Source of the DNA: Chloroflexota bacterium
GTDB taxonomy: Bacteria > Chloroflexota > Dehalococcoidia > DSTF01 > JACRBR01
Length of the DNA: 10,932 nucleotides
Direction: 5' to 3'
NCBI GenBank assembly: GCA_016213125.1
Contig: JACRBR010000123.1
Location: 1-10,932 of the forward strand
Under the pieces are notes generated by a model. It was not told where the DNA came from. It did not search any database and saw only the letters and a program-made list of their open reading frames with translations. The stretch's first letter is position 1, and each line of letters begins with the position of its first letter. This document shows positions 1 to 6,971 of this stretch, in pieces. A program made the translations under genes and the position numbers.

Positions 1-1611
1 TATCGCGACGGGCGCTGGGAGAACATCCCGGTGGAGGCAGACGGAAGCGGCCTCCGCGTCAGCATCGACCACTTCTCCAAGACCACTTCCGCCTTCCTCA
101 AGGCGGCGGAATGGGTGGTAGCCGAGAAAGTCCCACCGGAATGGAAGCCCCTCCATCGGGCGGCCGTGGAGGCCGCCGACGCCAAGACGAAGCAGTTCTA
201 CGGCGTCGGCGAGCGCTCAACACGCAGCCACGACGACATGTGCCGCGAGTTCAAGGACGTGCTGGCCCGTTACCTGGTGAACCCCGCCCCTGGCGCCACC
301 ACAGTTCCTGCGGACGCCCCGGGCCTTGTCGCACTGTCCGGCTACCTGAAGCACGGCGATGCCCCCAGCGTTGATGCCAAGCGCCCGCTCGAGGGAATCA
401 CAACGCCCGGCGGGGGTGTAACAAACAAGCGCCAGGTCGACGCCTACTACTGGGAGAAGACCGCGGCATCGATGGACGTCATCCGGTCTCGGATGCGGGA
501 GAGTGGTCGCCGCCTCTCCCCCGCTGAGGTCCTGGGTATCGCCATCGACGCGAACAGCGGGAACATACCGCTCGGCGTACTTGCTACGCACAACTTCCTG
601 AAGGACGCGACCTATCAGGGCCGGTCTAATGGCGATCCGCGACCTGAAGGCAACTGGACTCCCGCCGACGTCGTGAACGTTGACAGCAGCCACGCGGAGG
701 TCGCAGGCATGATGCAGCCCTGGCGCACAGGGGATCCCTGGTCGCCGAAGGGCCGCTACGACAAGATGGGGCCCATCTATCACATGTTTGCAACGATGAC
801 CGCCTCAACCTGGCATACCAGCTGGTTCGGCCGCGTCGCCGAGAACGGTGAGGGATTCCTGCGCTTCTTCGGCATCGGCTCCGATGTCTACGACCCCGAG
901 AAGGGCGCCGCGGACACCTGTGGCCGCATGATCGGCGACTGGATAAAGGACCCGCAGCCCATCGCCTACTTTCAGCCGATTGACGAGCCCGTTGCCATCG
1001 ACAAACCAGTCGCGCTTACGCTCATCATCCGGGGCCTTGAGGGGCAGAACAGCATCACGTTCCGCGTCACGGAGGGGGAGGCGGATCTCGCCAAGTCCGT
1101 GCTGCAGGCCGACCCCGAGAAGTCAGGCTCGGACTGCGAGAAGATAGGGCGTGAGCTGGTTTGCGGGAACACGGTAACGCTCACGAAGGAAGGCCGCACA
1201 CGCATCGAGGCCAGCACCAACGACAGTCTTGCGAGCGTCGTCCTGGAGCCGGCGCCTCCCCGGAGCCTGACCCTGGTGGAGCAAGTCATTACGCGCGGCG
1301 CCTGTGAAGTGGACGAGGGCAACGTGCGCGCGGGTAGTCCCTTCACCCAGCGTTGCGAATACACCATCGCGCTGAGCCTGCGCTACAGCACGGACCTGCC
1401 ACCCTTGCGCATCTTCTGTGGCATCGGCCCGCAGTCAGGCGAGACCACGGTCTCGGCGCCATCCGGAGCCGTCAACATCAGTGTGCAGTTCTCCATCCTC
1501 GTCCAGCCCGGCGTCGGGCGAGTGATCTCACCTTCCAGCTGCTTCCTGGAGGGTCCATCTGAGAACAGGATAGCCACGCTCAGTCTGCAGACCACGCTAC
1601 CTGGCCCCTGA
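1..1611 (+). CDS. C-terminal part of a large unrecognised, probably exported protein
   Basis: The reading frame is already open at base 1 (YRDGRWENIPVEADG...) and ends at TGA 1609-1611, so this is the 3' part of a longer gene. The GTG at 31 is the first possible start inside the window but lies within what looks like a continuing domain. The first ~25 codons (GRWENIP...GLRVSIDHFS) have the pattern of the last strands of an extracellular beta-domain ending in 'HFS'. A mostly helical or mixed middle follows, containing a Trp/His-rich stretch (near 775-840, GPIYHMFATMTASTWHTSWF). The last ~200 codons are beta-rich and hold several spaced cysteines (around 919, 1135, 1160, 1300, 1354, 1417 and 1543), which suggests disulfides and location outside the cytoplasm. 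The N-terminus, and so any signal peptide, is outside the window. I do not recognise the family and assign no function. The next gene is convergent, 42 bases away. Confidence 0.75.
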   Translation, partial: YRDGRWENIPVEADGSGLRVSIDHFSKTTSAFLKAAEWVVAEKVPPEWKPLHRAAVEAADAKTKQFYGVGERSTRSHDDMCREFKDVLARYLVNPAPGATTVPADAPGLVALSGYLKHGDAPSVDAKRPLEGITTPGGGVTNKRQVDAYYWEKTAASMDVIRSRMRESGRRLSPAEVLGIAIDANSGNIPLGVLATHNFLKDATYQGRSNGDPRPEGNWTPADVVNVDSSHAEVAGMMQPWRTGDPWSPKGRYDKMGPIYHMFATMTASTWHTSWFGRVAENGEGFLRFFGIGSDVYDPEKGAADTCGRMIGDWIKDPQPIAYFQPIDEPVAIDKPVALTLIIRGLEGQNSITFRVTEGEADLAKSVLQADPEKSGSDCEKIGRELVCGNTVTLTKEGRTRIEASTNDSLASVVLEPAPPRSLTLVEQVITRGACEVDEGNVRAGSPFTQRCEYTIALSLRYSTDLPPLRIFCGIGPQSGETTVSAPSGAVNISVQFSILVQPGVGRVISPSSCFLEGPSENRIATLSLQTTLPGP

Positions 1612-1653
1612 ACTGCGCCGACGCCGATGAGAGGCTGCGTGTCAGCTGACCCG

Positions 1654-3171
1654 CTACCGCAGGTCCTGCAGCAGCTCGCGGGCGATGCGGCGCTCGTCCC
1701 ACGGCCAGTGCGTGTTCCCGATGACGATCGACTGCTCCGTACCCTTGCCCGCCAGCAGCACCGTGTCGCCGCGGTTCGCGCGCTTGAACGCGATCTCGAT
1801 CGCCTGCCGCCGGTCCAGCTCCCGCTCGTACCGCCGGAACCCCGCGCCCTTCAACGCCCCCTCGATTTCGCCGATGATCACGTCCGGCACCTCGCCGCGC
1901 GGGTCCTCGTTCGTGATCACGGCGAAGTCCGCCGCCTCCGCCACCGCCCGCGCGATCGTTCGCCGGCGCCCGGGGTCCCGCTCGCCCGCCGCCCCGAACA
2001 CCACGATGAGCTTGCCCGGCGTGATCGGCCGCAGCATCCGCAGCACGTTGCGCATCGCCTGTTCCGTCGAAGCGATGTCGACGACCACCCGGAACGGCTG
2101 CTTCTCGTCGATCAGCTCCCTGCGCCCCGGCACGCCCGGGAACGACTCCAGCGCGCGCACCGCCGCCGCAAACTCCGCGCCCTGCGACACCGCGGCGGCC
2201 ACCGCGGCGATGCAGTTCGCGGCGTTGTACTCGCCCAGCAGCCCCACGCGCGCGTCCACGTCCTCGCCGAACATCCGCACCTTGAACGTCATCCCGAAGC
2301 CGTCCTGGCGCACGTCCCGCGCCGTCACGTCGGCCTTCCTGTCGATGCCGTAGCTCACCACCGGCACTGTCGCGATGCCCTTCATGTACTCCGATACCTC
2401 GTCGTCGGCGTTCAGCACCGCCGCTTTCCCGAACCCCTTCTCCACCGTCTCGTTCAGCATGCGGAACAGGATCGCCTTCGCGTCCCGGTACTCCGCCATG
2501 CTCCCGTGGTAGTCCAGGTGGTCGGGGGTGAGATTCGTGAACACCCCCACGTCGAACTCGCACTCGTCGATGCGGTGCAGATCCAGCCCGATGGACGACG
2601 CCTCCACGACCGCGTACCGCCCGCCGGCGTCGCGTATCTGCGCCAGGTACCGCTGCACCTCGTTCGCCTCCAGCGTGGTCATGTGCGTGGCGTTCATCTC
2701 GACTGCCCCGCCCACGCCGAACTCGACGCTGCTCAGGTATCCGCAGCGGAGCCCGGTCTCGTTCAGCACGTGCGCAATGAGGTGCGACGTCGTCGTCTTG
2801 CCGTCGGTGCCCGTGACCCCGATCATGCCCAGCCCGTGCGCCGGATGGCTGTAGAAGCCCGCCGCCGCCTCCGCCAGCGCCACGCGCGCGTCCGGCACGG
2901 CGACGAAGGCGACGTCGTCGGACACGTACTTGGACCAGGAGCGCTCGAGGTCCTCCTGCACGACGACGTACCGCGCCCCCCGCTCGATGGCATCGGCGAT
3001 GAAGGTGTTGCCGTCCAGCGCCAGCCCATGGATGGCGACGAACACCGCGCCGGGCTTCGCCTTCCGGCTGTCGTGGCAGACGATCGTAGCTTCGTAGGGG
3101 GATCCCGAGACCACCCGGGCGTTCGAGAGACCGGCGAACCAAGTGGGGATGTCTCGCGTACGCGTGGTCAC
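1654..3171 (-). CDS. murE: MurE-family Mur ligase (UDP-MurNAc-tripeptide synthetase-like), divergent
   Basis: This 505-residue protein has the length and three-domain order of MurE, which adds the third amino acid to UDP-MurNAc-L-Ala-D-Glu in the cytoplasm using ATP. The N-terminal domain has DSRKAKPGAVFVAIHG (34-49). The central domain has the P-loop GTDGKTTT (121-128), TNLTPDHLDYHGSM (212-225), the probable carbamylated Lys in DAKAILF (K232) and NADD (254-257). The C-terminal domain has VPGR (347-350), GAAGERDPG (393-401) and NEDPRGE (421-427), at the place of the DNPR amino-acid-selecting motif. Several usual residues are missing: TTPE is TTLE (165-168), SSHAL is SSIGL (192-196), DYAHTP is DIASTE (365-370) and GKGHE is GKGTE (476-480). 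The ligase fold is certain, but the exact substrate is not, so the symbol is provisional. The start is GTG at 3171; no in-frame ATG lies near it and the next Met is residue 115. No other mur genes are in view. Confidence 0.85.
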   Translation of the reverse strand: MTTRTRDIPTWFAGLSNARVVSGSPYEATIVCHDSRKAKPGAVFVAIHGLALDGNTFIADAIERGARYVVVQEDLERSWSKYVSDDVAFVAVPDARVALAEAAAGFYSHPAHGLGMIGVTGTDGKTTTSHLIAHVLNETGLRCGYLSSVEFGVGGAVEMNATHMTTLEANEVQRYLAQIRDAGGRYAVVEASSIGLDLHRIDECEFDVGVFTNLTPDHLDYHGSMAEYRDAKAILFRMLNETVEKGFGKAAVLNADDEVSEYMKGIATVPVVSYGIDRKADVTARDVRQDGFGMTFKVRMFGEDVDARVGLLGEYNAANCIAAVAAAVSQGAEFAAAVRALESFPGVPGRRELIDEKQPFRVVVDIASTEQAMRNVLRMLRPITPGKLIVVFGAAGERDPGRRRTIARAVAEAADFAVITNEDPRGEVPDVIIGEIEGALKGAGFRRYERELDRRQAIEIAFKRANRGDTVLLAGKGTEQSIVIGNTHWPWDERRIARELLQDLR

Positions 3172-3177
3172 CCTTCG

Positions 3178-3183
3178 ATTGTA
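3178..3183 (-). promoter_or_regulatory. -10 box TACAAT of the MurE-like gene, likely leaderless transcript
   Basis: On the minus strand TACAAT is followed by CGAAGG and then the GTG start codon at 3171. A six-base gap places the expected transcription start at or next to the first base of GTG. There is no room for a leader or for a properly spaced Shine-Dalgarno sequence. I see no good TTGACA-like -35 at 16-18 bases upstream (that region is GC-rich). The leaderless interpretation is an inference from spacing. Confidence 0.45.
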
Positions 3184-3191
3184 TCCGGTTC

Positions 3192-3241
3192 AGGGGTTCC
3201 CGGGCGGGCCGAAGATCATTAAGAGGGCGTTAGGGTTCCCT
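3192..3241. repeat. Two copies of AGGG(G)TTCCC between divergent genes
   Basis: AGGGGTTCCC at 3192-3201 and AGGGTTCCCT at 3232-3241 lie about 40 bases apart, close to four helical turns, in the 140-base divergent region between the MurE-like gene and the helix-turn-helix gene. Each copy has weak dyad symmetry (GGG..CCC). They could be binding sites for a regulator, possibly the neighbouring HTH protein. The motif is short and GC-biased, so chance is a real alternative. Confidence 0.25.
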
Positions 3242-3311
3242 GAAAACGCGCTGCGTCGTCCCGCTGTGCCCGCGACGCACACACGCCACCCTGCGCCAGA
3301 GCGGAGATTCC

Positions 3312-3824
3312 ATGCCCGCGCTCGCCGCCCCTCATCGACAAGAACCCGAGGTCCGGGCACAGCGCCCGGCCCTCCCGCCCCTCGACGCCCCCGACTGGCT
3401 CACCCTCCACCAGGCCGCCTGCGAGATGGGCGTCTCGCCCGCGACCGTTCGCCGCATGGTCCGCGAGGGAAGGCTGCAGAACCGGATGGTTCCCCATCGC
3501 GGCGGCTTCGCGTACCTGGTGCTCATCCCAGGATCCCGCCACGGCGCCATGAAGCAACGCGAGGGTAAGCGCCACCGCCTCTGGCTCATCAGGAGCAGCC
3601 GCGAACAGGACTCGAGCGACTCCGCGAGCATGGACGACCCCCAGGCAGTGATCGCCAGCCTCGAGCGCCAGGTCGACCAGCTGTCGCACGCCCTGTCGCG
3701 GGCCCTCCGCACCCGCCAGAAGGCTCTACCCGCCGGCGTAGGCGACCCGGGCGTGAATCCTCACGATCCGTACGCGCGCTATCGCTGGGTCGCGCGCCGC
3801 CCGCGGTGGTGGCCCTTCTCATAG
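3312..3824 (+). CDS. Excisionase/MerR-like helix-turn-helix protein with coiled coil
   Basis: The 170-residue protein opens with a Pro/Ala-rich, probably disordered stretch (1-27). An excisionase-type (helix_turn_helix_17/MerR-like) DNA-binding domain follows: WLTLHQAACEMGVSPATVRR (29-48), MVREGRLQNRMV (49-60) and a wing with GGFAYLVLIP (64-73). Residues 109-138 (DDPQAVIASLERQVDQL...) are a predicted coiled coil, probably for dimerisation. The C-terminus is a short, basic, Trp-rich tail (RYRWVARRPRWWPFS). The start is ATG 3312, preceded by GGAG at 3303-3306 with a five-base spacer. DNA binding is well supported by the motif, but the target is unknown. True excisionases are usually shorter and sit beside an integrase; none is here, so a chromosomal regulator is more likely. 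It is divergent from the MurE-like gene. Confidence 0.8.
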   Translation: MPALAAPHRQEPEVRAQRPALPPLDAPDWLTLHQAACEMGVSPATVRRMVREGRLQNRMVPHRGGFAYLVLIPGSRHGAMKQREGKRHRLWLIRSSREQDSSDSASMDDPQAVIASLERQVDQLSHALSRALRTRQKALPAGVGDPGVNPHDPYARYRWVARRPRWWPFS

Positions 3825-3905
3825 CCGATCCGCACGTGAGCGCTCTGGCCGGTTAGTAATGGTCGGATGTGCCGGGTGGACCTACTCCATCGCGGCACGC
3901 GCGGC

Positions 3906-3911
3906 TATACT
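3906..3911 (+). promoter_or_regulatory. Candidate -10 box TATACT for the malate dehydrogenase-fumarase operon
   Basis: TATACT stands out in a GC-rich 203-base intergenic region, about 117 bases upstream of the mdh start. No convincing -35 lies 16-18 bases upstream (TACTCC at 17). If it is used, transcription would start near 3918 and the mRNA would carry a leader of about 110 nt containing the hairpin at 3950-3973. Confidence 0.4.
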
Positions 3912-3949
3912 CGGCCTGCGTCGAATAGCGCGCTCCACGAGCACGTCCG

Positions 3950-3973
3950 GGCCCGCTTGCGGGCCTTTGTTAT
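3950..3973 (+). terminator. Rho-independent terminator-like hairpin upstream of mdh
   Basis: GGCCCG (3950-3955), loop CTTG and CGGGCC (3960-3965) form a perfect 6-bp all-GC stem, followed directly by TTTGTTAT. It may end transcripts of the HTH gene, which stops at 3824. If the TATACT box at 3906 is the operon promoter, the hairpin lies inside the mdh leader and would act as an attenuator. The T-run is short and interrupted, so termination would be partial. Confidence 0.55.
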
Positions 3974-4027
3974 GCCCGAGAACGGCGCGAGCGATGATGC
4001 CGCGCCATCGAATCAAGAGGAGGTCGT

Positions 4028-4966
4028 ATGTCCGCGCGTAAGAAGGTGACGGTCGTAGGCGGCGGTATGACGGGCGGGGCGATCGCCCAGCGCCTCGTCG
4101 AGATGAACATCGCCGACGTGGTGATCCAGGATGATCCGCAGTTCGCCGGGACCCTACACCAGGGCAAGGCGCTGGACATGACGCAGTCGGCGTCATGGCT
4201 TGGCTTCGAGTCCAAGATCACGGGCTGCGACGGCTGGGACGAGACCGCGGGCTCCGACGTCATCGTCGTGACGGCCGGCGCGCCCCGCAAGCCGGGCATG
4301 AGCCGTGAGGACCTGCTGAAGGGCAACGCCGACATCGTCCGCGCGAAGGTCGAGGCGGCTGCGAAAGCCTCACCGAACGCCGTCATCATCATCTTCAGTA
4401 ACCCCATGGACGCGATGTGCCACACGGCCCTGCAGGCATCCGGATTCCCCCGCGAGCGCGTCATAGGACAGGGCGGGGCGCTCGACACCGCCCGCTACCG
4501 CGCCTTCCTGGCGATGGAGACGGGCGTCTCGGTCCGCGACGTGCACGCGTACGTGCTGGGCGGCCACACCGATACGACGATGGTGCCCATCGTGTCGCAG
4601 GCCCGGGTCGGTGGCCTGCCGTTGACATCGCTGCTGTCGCAGGAGAAGATCGAGGCGCTGGTCGCCCGAACGATGCGGGGTGGCGCCGAGATCGGCGAGC
4701 TAATGAAGGTCTCGAGTGCCTACTACGCCCCGTCGGCCGCGACGGTGCAGATGGTGGCGGCTATCCTCCTCGACCAGGATCGCCTCATCCCGAGCGCGGT
4801 ACTATGTAAGGGCGAGTACGGCATCCAGGACATCGTCTGCGGGGTCATGTGCCAGCTCGGAGCAGGTGGCATCAAGAAGACGCTCGAGATGCCCGTCAGC
4901 GACGACGAAAAGGCCCGGATCCAGAAGGCAGCGGCGGCCACGAAGGAACTTATCGCGCTCATGTAG
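4028..4966 (+). CDS. mdh: Malate dehydrogenase, LDH-like type
   Basis: This 312-residue, NAD-dependent enzyme of the TCA cycle interconverts malate and oxaloacetate in the cytoplasm. The Rossmann glycines are GGGMTG (11-16), and an acidic residue (D35/D36) ends the second strand as expected for NAD rather than NADP. AGAPRKPGMSR (83-93) gives the two substrate arginines (R87, R93) that mark malate rather than lactate specificity. SNPMDAM (124-130), GGALDTARYR (149-158, with D153 and R156) and LGGHTDTTMVP (177-187, with catalytic H180) complete the active site. The usual GGHGDTMVP appears here as GGHTDTTMVP, a small change. Length is normal for the LDH-like MDH group. The start ATG has a strong GAGGAGGT at 4017-4024. 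It is the first gene of a probable operon with fumarase, the adjacent reaction. Confidence 0.95.
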   Translation: MSARKKVTVVGGGMTGGAIAQRLVEMNIADVVIQDDPQFAGTLHQGKALDMTQSASWLGFESKITGCDGWDETAGSDVIVVTAGAPRKPGMSREDLLKGNADIVRAKVEAAAKASPNAVIIIFSNPMDAMCHTALQASGFPRERVIGQGGALDTARYRAFLAMETGVSVRDVHAYVLGGHTDTTMVPIVSQARVGGLPLTSLLSQEKIEALVARTMRGGAEIGELMKVSSAYYAPSAATVQMVAAILLDQDRLIPSAVLCKGEYGIQDIVCGVMCQLGAGGIKKTLEMPVSDDEKARIQKAAAATKELIALM

Positions 4967-4976
4967 GTTCGAAGCT

Positions 4977-5007
4977 CACCGCGGAGCCGCAGAGAGCGCA
5001 GAGGTTT
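4977..5007 (+). repeat. Short degenerate tandem repeat (CGCAGAG-type) between mdh and fumarase alpha
   Basis: The 98-base spacer contains CCGCGGAG, CCGCAGAG and AGCGCAGAG end to end, preceded by CA and followed by GTTTATT. Three degenerate units of 8-9 bases give a purine-rich strand. From memory it resembles the CACCGCGGAGACGCAGAG... type of dispersed intergenic repeat seen in many bacterial genomes; I could not search to confirm this. It is not coding: the in-frame upstream extension through it lacks a start with a ribosome site. No other copy is visible in the window. Confidence 0.4.
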
Positions 5008-5064
5008 ATTGGAATTCTTGTTGAGGCGTCGGCGGCGCTATCGCAAGGATGGCGAGGTGGAGAC

Positions 5065-5934
5065 ATGGTGACGGACACGGCGACTAGCGTGCGGGAAGTA
5101 CACGTCGACGCGATCACGAAGGCCGTGGCCGAGCTGTGCGAAACGGCGACGCACGAGCTGCCCGCGGACGTCGTCGCCGGGCTGAAGAAGGCCGAGGCCA
5201 GCGAGACGTCGCCTCTCGGCAAGCAGGTGTTGATCGAGATCCTCGAGAACGTGGATGTGGCCAAGCGCGACATGATCCCGCTCTGCCAGGACACCGGCAC
5301 GACGGTCGTGATGGTGGAACTGGGCCAAGACGTACACATCGTGGGCGGAACCCTGCGCGATGCCATCAATAAGGGTGTGTCAAAGGGCTACACGGAGGGG
5401 TACCTGCGCGCTTCGATGGTCGATCACCCGTTCTCGACGCGCGTTAATACGAAGGACAACACGCCGGCCGTCATCCACACGGAAGTCATCCCCGGCGACA
5501 AGCTCGGCATCACGGTCGTGCCTAAGGGCGGCGGCTGCGAGAACATGACCAAGTTCCAGATCATGCTCCCGTCGCGCGGCAAAGAGGGCATCACCGAGTT
5601 CGTCCTGCAGACCATCGAAGAGTCAGGTGGGAATCCGTGTCCGCCGCTGGTCGTCGGCGTGGGCGTCGGCGGCTCATCCGAGTACTGCATGTACCTGGCG
5701 AAGAAGGGCATCACGAGGCCCGTGGGCCAGCCCAGCGCGGATCCGGAGACGGCGGAGTTCGAGAAAGAGCTGCTCGAGAAAGTGAACGCGCTCGGCGTCG
5801 GGCCGCAGGCGGTAGGCGGCACGAACACCGCGCTCGCCGTCAACATCGAAACCTACCCGACGCACATCACGTCGCTGCCCGTCGCCGTGAACCTGCAGTG
5901 CCACAGCGCCCGCAGCAAGCACGCGGAACTGTAG
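5065..5934 (+). CDS. Class I fumarate hydratase, alpha subunit (FumA/TtdA N-terminal type)
   Basis: This is the 289-residue iron-sulfur subunit of the two-subunit class I hydro-lyase that interconverts fumarate and malate; with the beta subunit at 6972 it forms the enzyme. The three expected [4Fe-4S] ligands are visible: C74 in PLCQDTGT, C192 in NPCPPLVVGVG and C279 in LQCHSARSKHAEL. Other family signatures are VPKGGGCENMTKFQIMLP (152-169) and AVGGTNTALAV (249-259). The start ATG 5065 has AGGTGG at 5055-5060; GTG 5068 is an equally possible start one codon later. The frame stays open upstream into mdh, but the extension runs through a repeat and has no family similarity. L(+)-tartrate dehydratase is the main alternative; the position beside malate dehydrogenase favours fumarase. 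Confidence 0.93.
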   Translation: MVTDTATSVREVHVDAITKAVAELCETATHELPADVVAGLKKAEASETSPLGKQVLIEILENVDVAKRDMIPLCQDTGTTVVMVELGQDVHIVGGTLRDAINKGVSKGYTEGYLRASMVDHPFSTRVNTKDNTPAVIHTEVIPGDKLGITVVPKGGGCENMTKFQIMLPSRGKEGITEFVLQTIEESGGNPCPPLVVGVGVGGSSEYCMYLAKKGITRPVGQPSADPETAEFEKELLEKVNALGVGPQAVGGTNTALAVNIETYPTHITSLPVAVNLQCHSARSKHAEL

Positions 5935-5968
5935 TGAGCTGGATCGCCCGTTAGCGTTGAGGTGCCGT

Positions 5969-6490
5969 GTGACCAGCGAGGTGCCTTCGGTTGATGCGGT
6001 CGCGGGGGAGCGATATCGGGCGGCGACGCCGTCCGATATCGATGCGCTCGTCACGATGATCAACGCGGCCTACCGCAAGGCGGAGTCAAACGTCTTTCCC
6101 AGGACGACGCGTACCGAGCGTGTCGGCATCTCGAACATCCTCCCGCAGATCACGGTCGCCGAGCGTGACGGGCGGCTGGCGGGCTGCATACACATCACGA
6201 CGGCCGCACCTGATGCGCACTTCGGCCTGCTGGCCGTCAACGTTGACCTGCACGGAGGCGGCTTGGGCTCGCGGCTCATCGCCCACGCGGAGCTGATGGC
6301 CCGGGAAGCCGGCTGCCTACGAATGTGCATCGAGGTGGTGAAGGAGGGTATACCCGGGCGCGTGCCGTTCTACGAGCGGCGCGGCTATCGCGTCGTGGCG
6401 GAACACAGCGGCCAGGAGTGGAACGGCGGCGCCGACTGGGGCGCGGCAGGCGACTGGCACATGGTCGAACTGGAGAAGCCGCTGACATGA
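5969..6490 (+). CDS. GNAT-family N-acetyltransferase
   Basis: The 173-residue protein begins, after a short leader, with the typical GNAT opening YRAATPSDIDALVTMINAAY (16-35). A beta-strand with ITVAERDGRLAGCIHI (61-76) follows. The acetyl-CoA-binding motif A is FGLLAVNVDLHGGGLGSRLI (85-104), where HGGGLG takes the place of the usual Q/RxxGxG. The later VPFYERRGYRVV (132-143) is the motif B end common in GNATs. It should transfer an acetyl group from acetyl-CoA to an amine; the substrate is unknown. I chose GTG 5969 because GAGGTG at 5959-5964 gives a normal spacing; TTG 5957 would add four residues. It lies 34 bases after fumarase alpha and its stop overlaps the cupin start by four bases, so it is probably co-transcribed. 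Confidence 0.85.
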   Translation: MTSEVPSVDAVAGERYRAATPSDIDALVTMINAAYRKAESNVFPRTTRTERVGISNILPQITVAERDGRLAGCIHITTAAPDAHFGLLAVNVDLHGGGLGSRLIAHAELMAREAGCLRMCIEVVKEGIPGRVPFYERRGYRVVAEHSGQEWNGGADWGAAGDWHMVELEKPLT

Positions 6491-6894
6491 CGGAGGAGCA
6501 CGTCCGAATCGTGCGTCCGCAAGAACGCGACGCCGCCACAGCGCAGACGCCGGGCATGTCGCGCGTAGCCGGTGTTTCGGCGAATAAGTGTGGATCGTCG
6601 TCGGTCTGGATGGGCGAAGTAGTGACCGAGCCCGGGTTCCGGTCGGGAGCACATCACCACGGCAACGTAGAGAGCGCGATCTACGTGCTGCGCGGGACCT
6701 ACCGGTTCCGCTGGGGCGGCCAGCTGCAGCACAGCGCTGAGGGCGGGGCGGGCGACTTCATCTTCGTGCCGGCACGCGTGTTGCATCAGGAGATCAATAC
6801 GTCCGCCACCGACCCACTGGTGCTCGTGCTTGCGCGCGGATCGCAGGAGAACGTCGTGGTGAACGTAGAATTGCCGGAGGCAGTAGAGAGCTGA
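6487..6894 (+). CDS. Small single-domain cupin protein
   Basis: The 135-residue protein has cupin motif 1, GAHHHGNVESAIYVLRG (His cluster near 55-57 and the following Glu as likely metal ligands), and motif 2, GDFIFVPARVLHQEIN, with the second-motif His. One conserved beta-barrel with a His/Glu metal site is therefore expected. Substrates of such small cupins vary widely (sugars, small acids, sensing), and no specific activity can be assigned. The ATG overlaps the stop of the acetyltransferase (ATGA at 6487-6490), which indicates translational coupling. A 77-base gap separates it from fumarase beta. It sits between the two fumarase subunit genes. Confidence 0.85.
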   Translation: MTEEHVRIVRPQERDAATAQTPGMSRVAGVSANKCGSSSVWMGEVVTEPGFRSGAHHHGNVESAIYVLRGTYRFRWGGQLQHSAEGGAGDFIFVPARVLHQEINTSATDPLVLVLARGSQENVVVNVELPEAVES

Positions 6895-6971
6895 AGCGCG
6901 AGCACGGCGCGCGGTGCGGATTACGACGGGTCGCGTCACAATGAGGCGCCCGGAAGGCGAGGAGAACGAAA

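Noticed and set aside
217..783. 188-codon minus-strand frame inside the first gene
   Set aside because: It is antisense to a longer continuous frame and shows no motif or ribosome site.
1641..1650. Perfect palindrome GTCAGCTGAC between convergent genes
   Set aside because: It is a 10-bp palindrome with no loop and no T-run. It is too short to call a terminator or a binding site, and is expected by chance.
1580..3222. Long open frames of about 520-530 codons on both strands over the MurE-like gene
   Set aside because: They are shadows of the Mur ligase frame, with Arg/Gly/His-rich composition. The MurE-like frame has the P-loop and the family motifs.
3859..4049. Two 60-codon + strand frames upstream of mdh
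   Set aside because: They overlap each other and the terminator-like hairpin, lack ribosome sites, and have compositions typical of GC-rich noise.
4849..5064. Upstream extension of the fumarase alpha frame into mdh
   Set aside because: It overlaps the mdh 3' end, runs through the CGCAGAG repeat and has no family similarity. The ribosome site at 5055-5060 supports the start at 5065.
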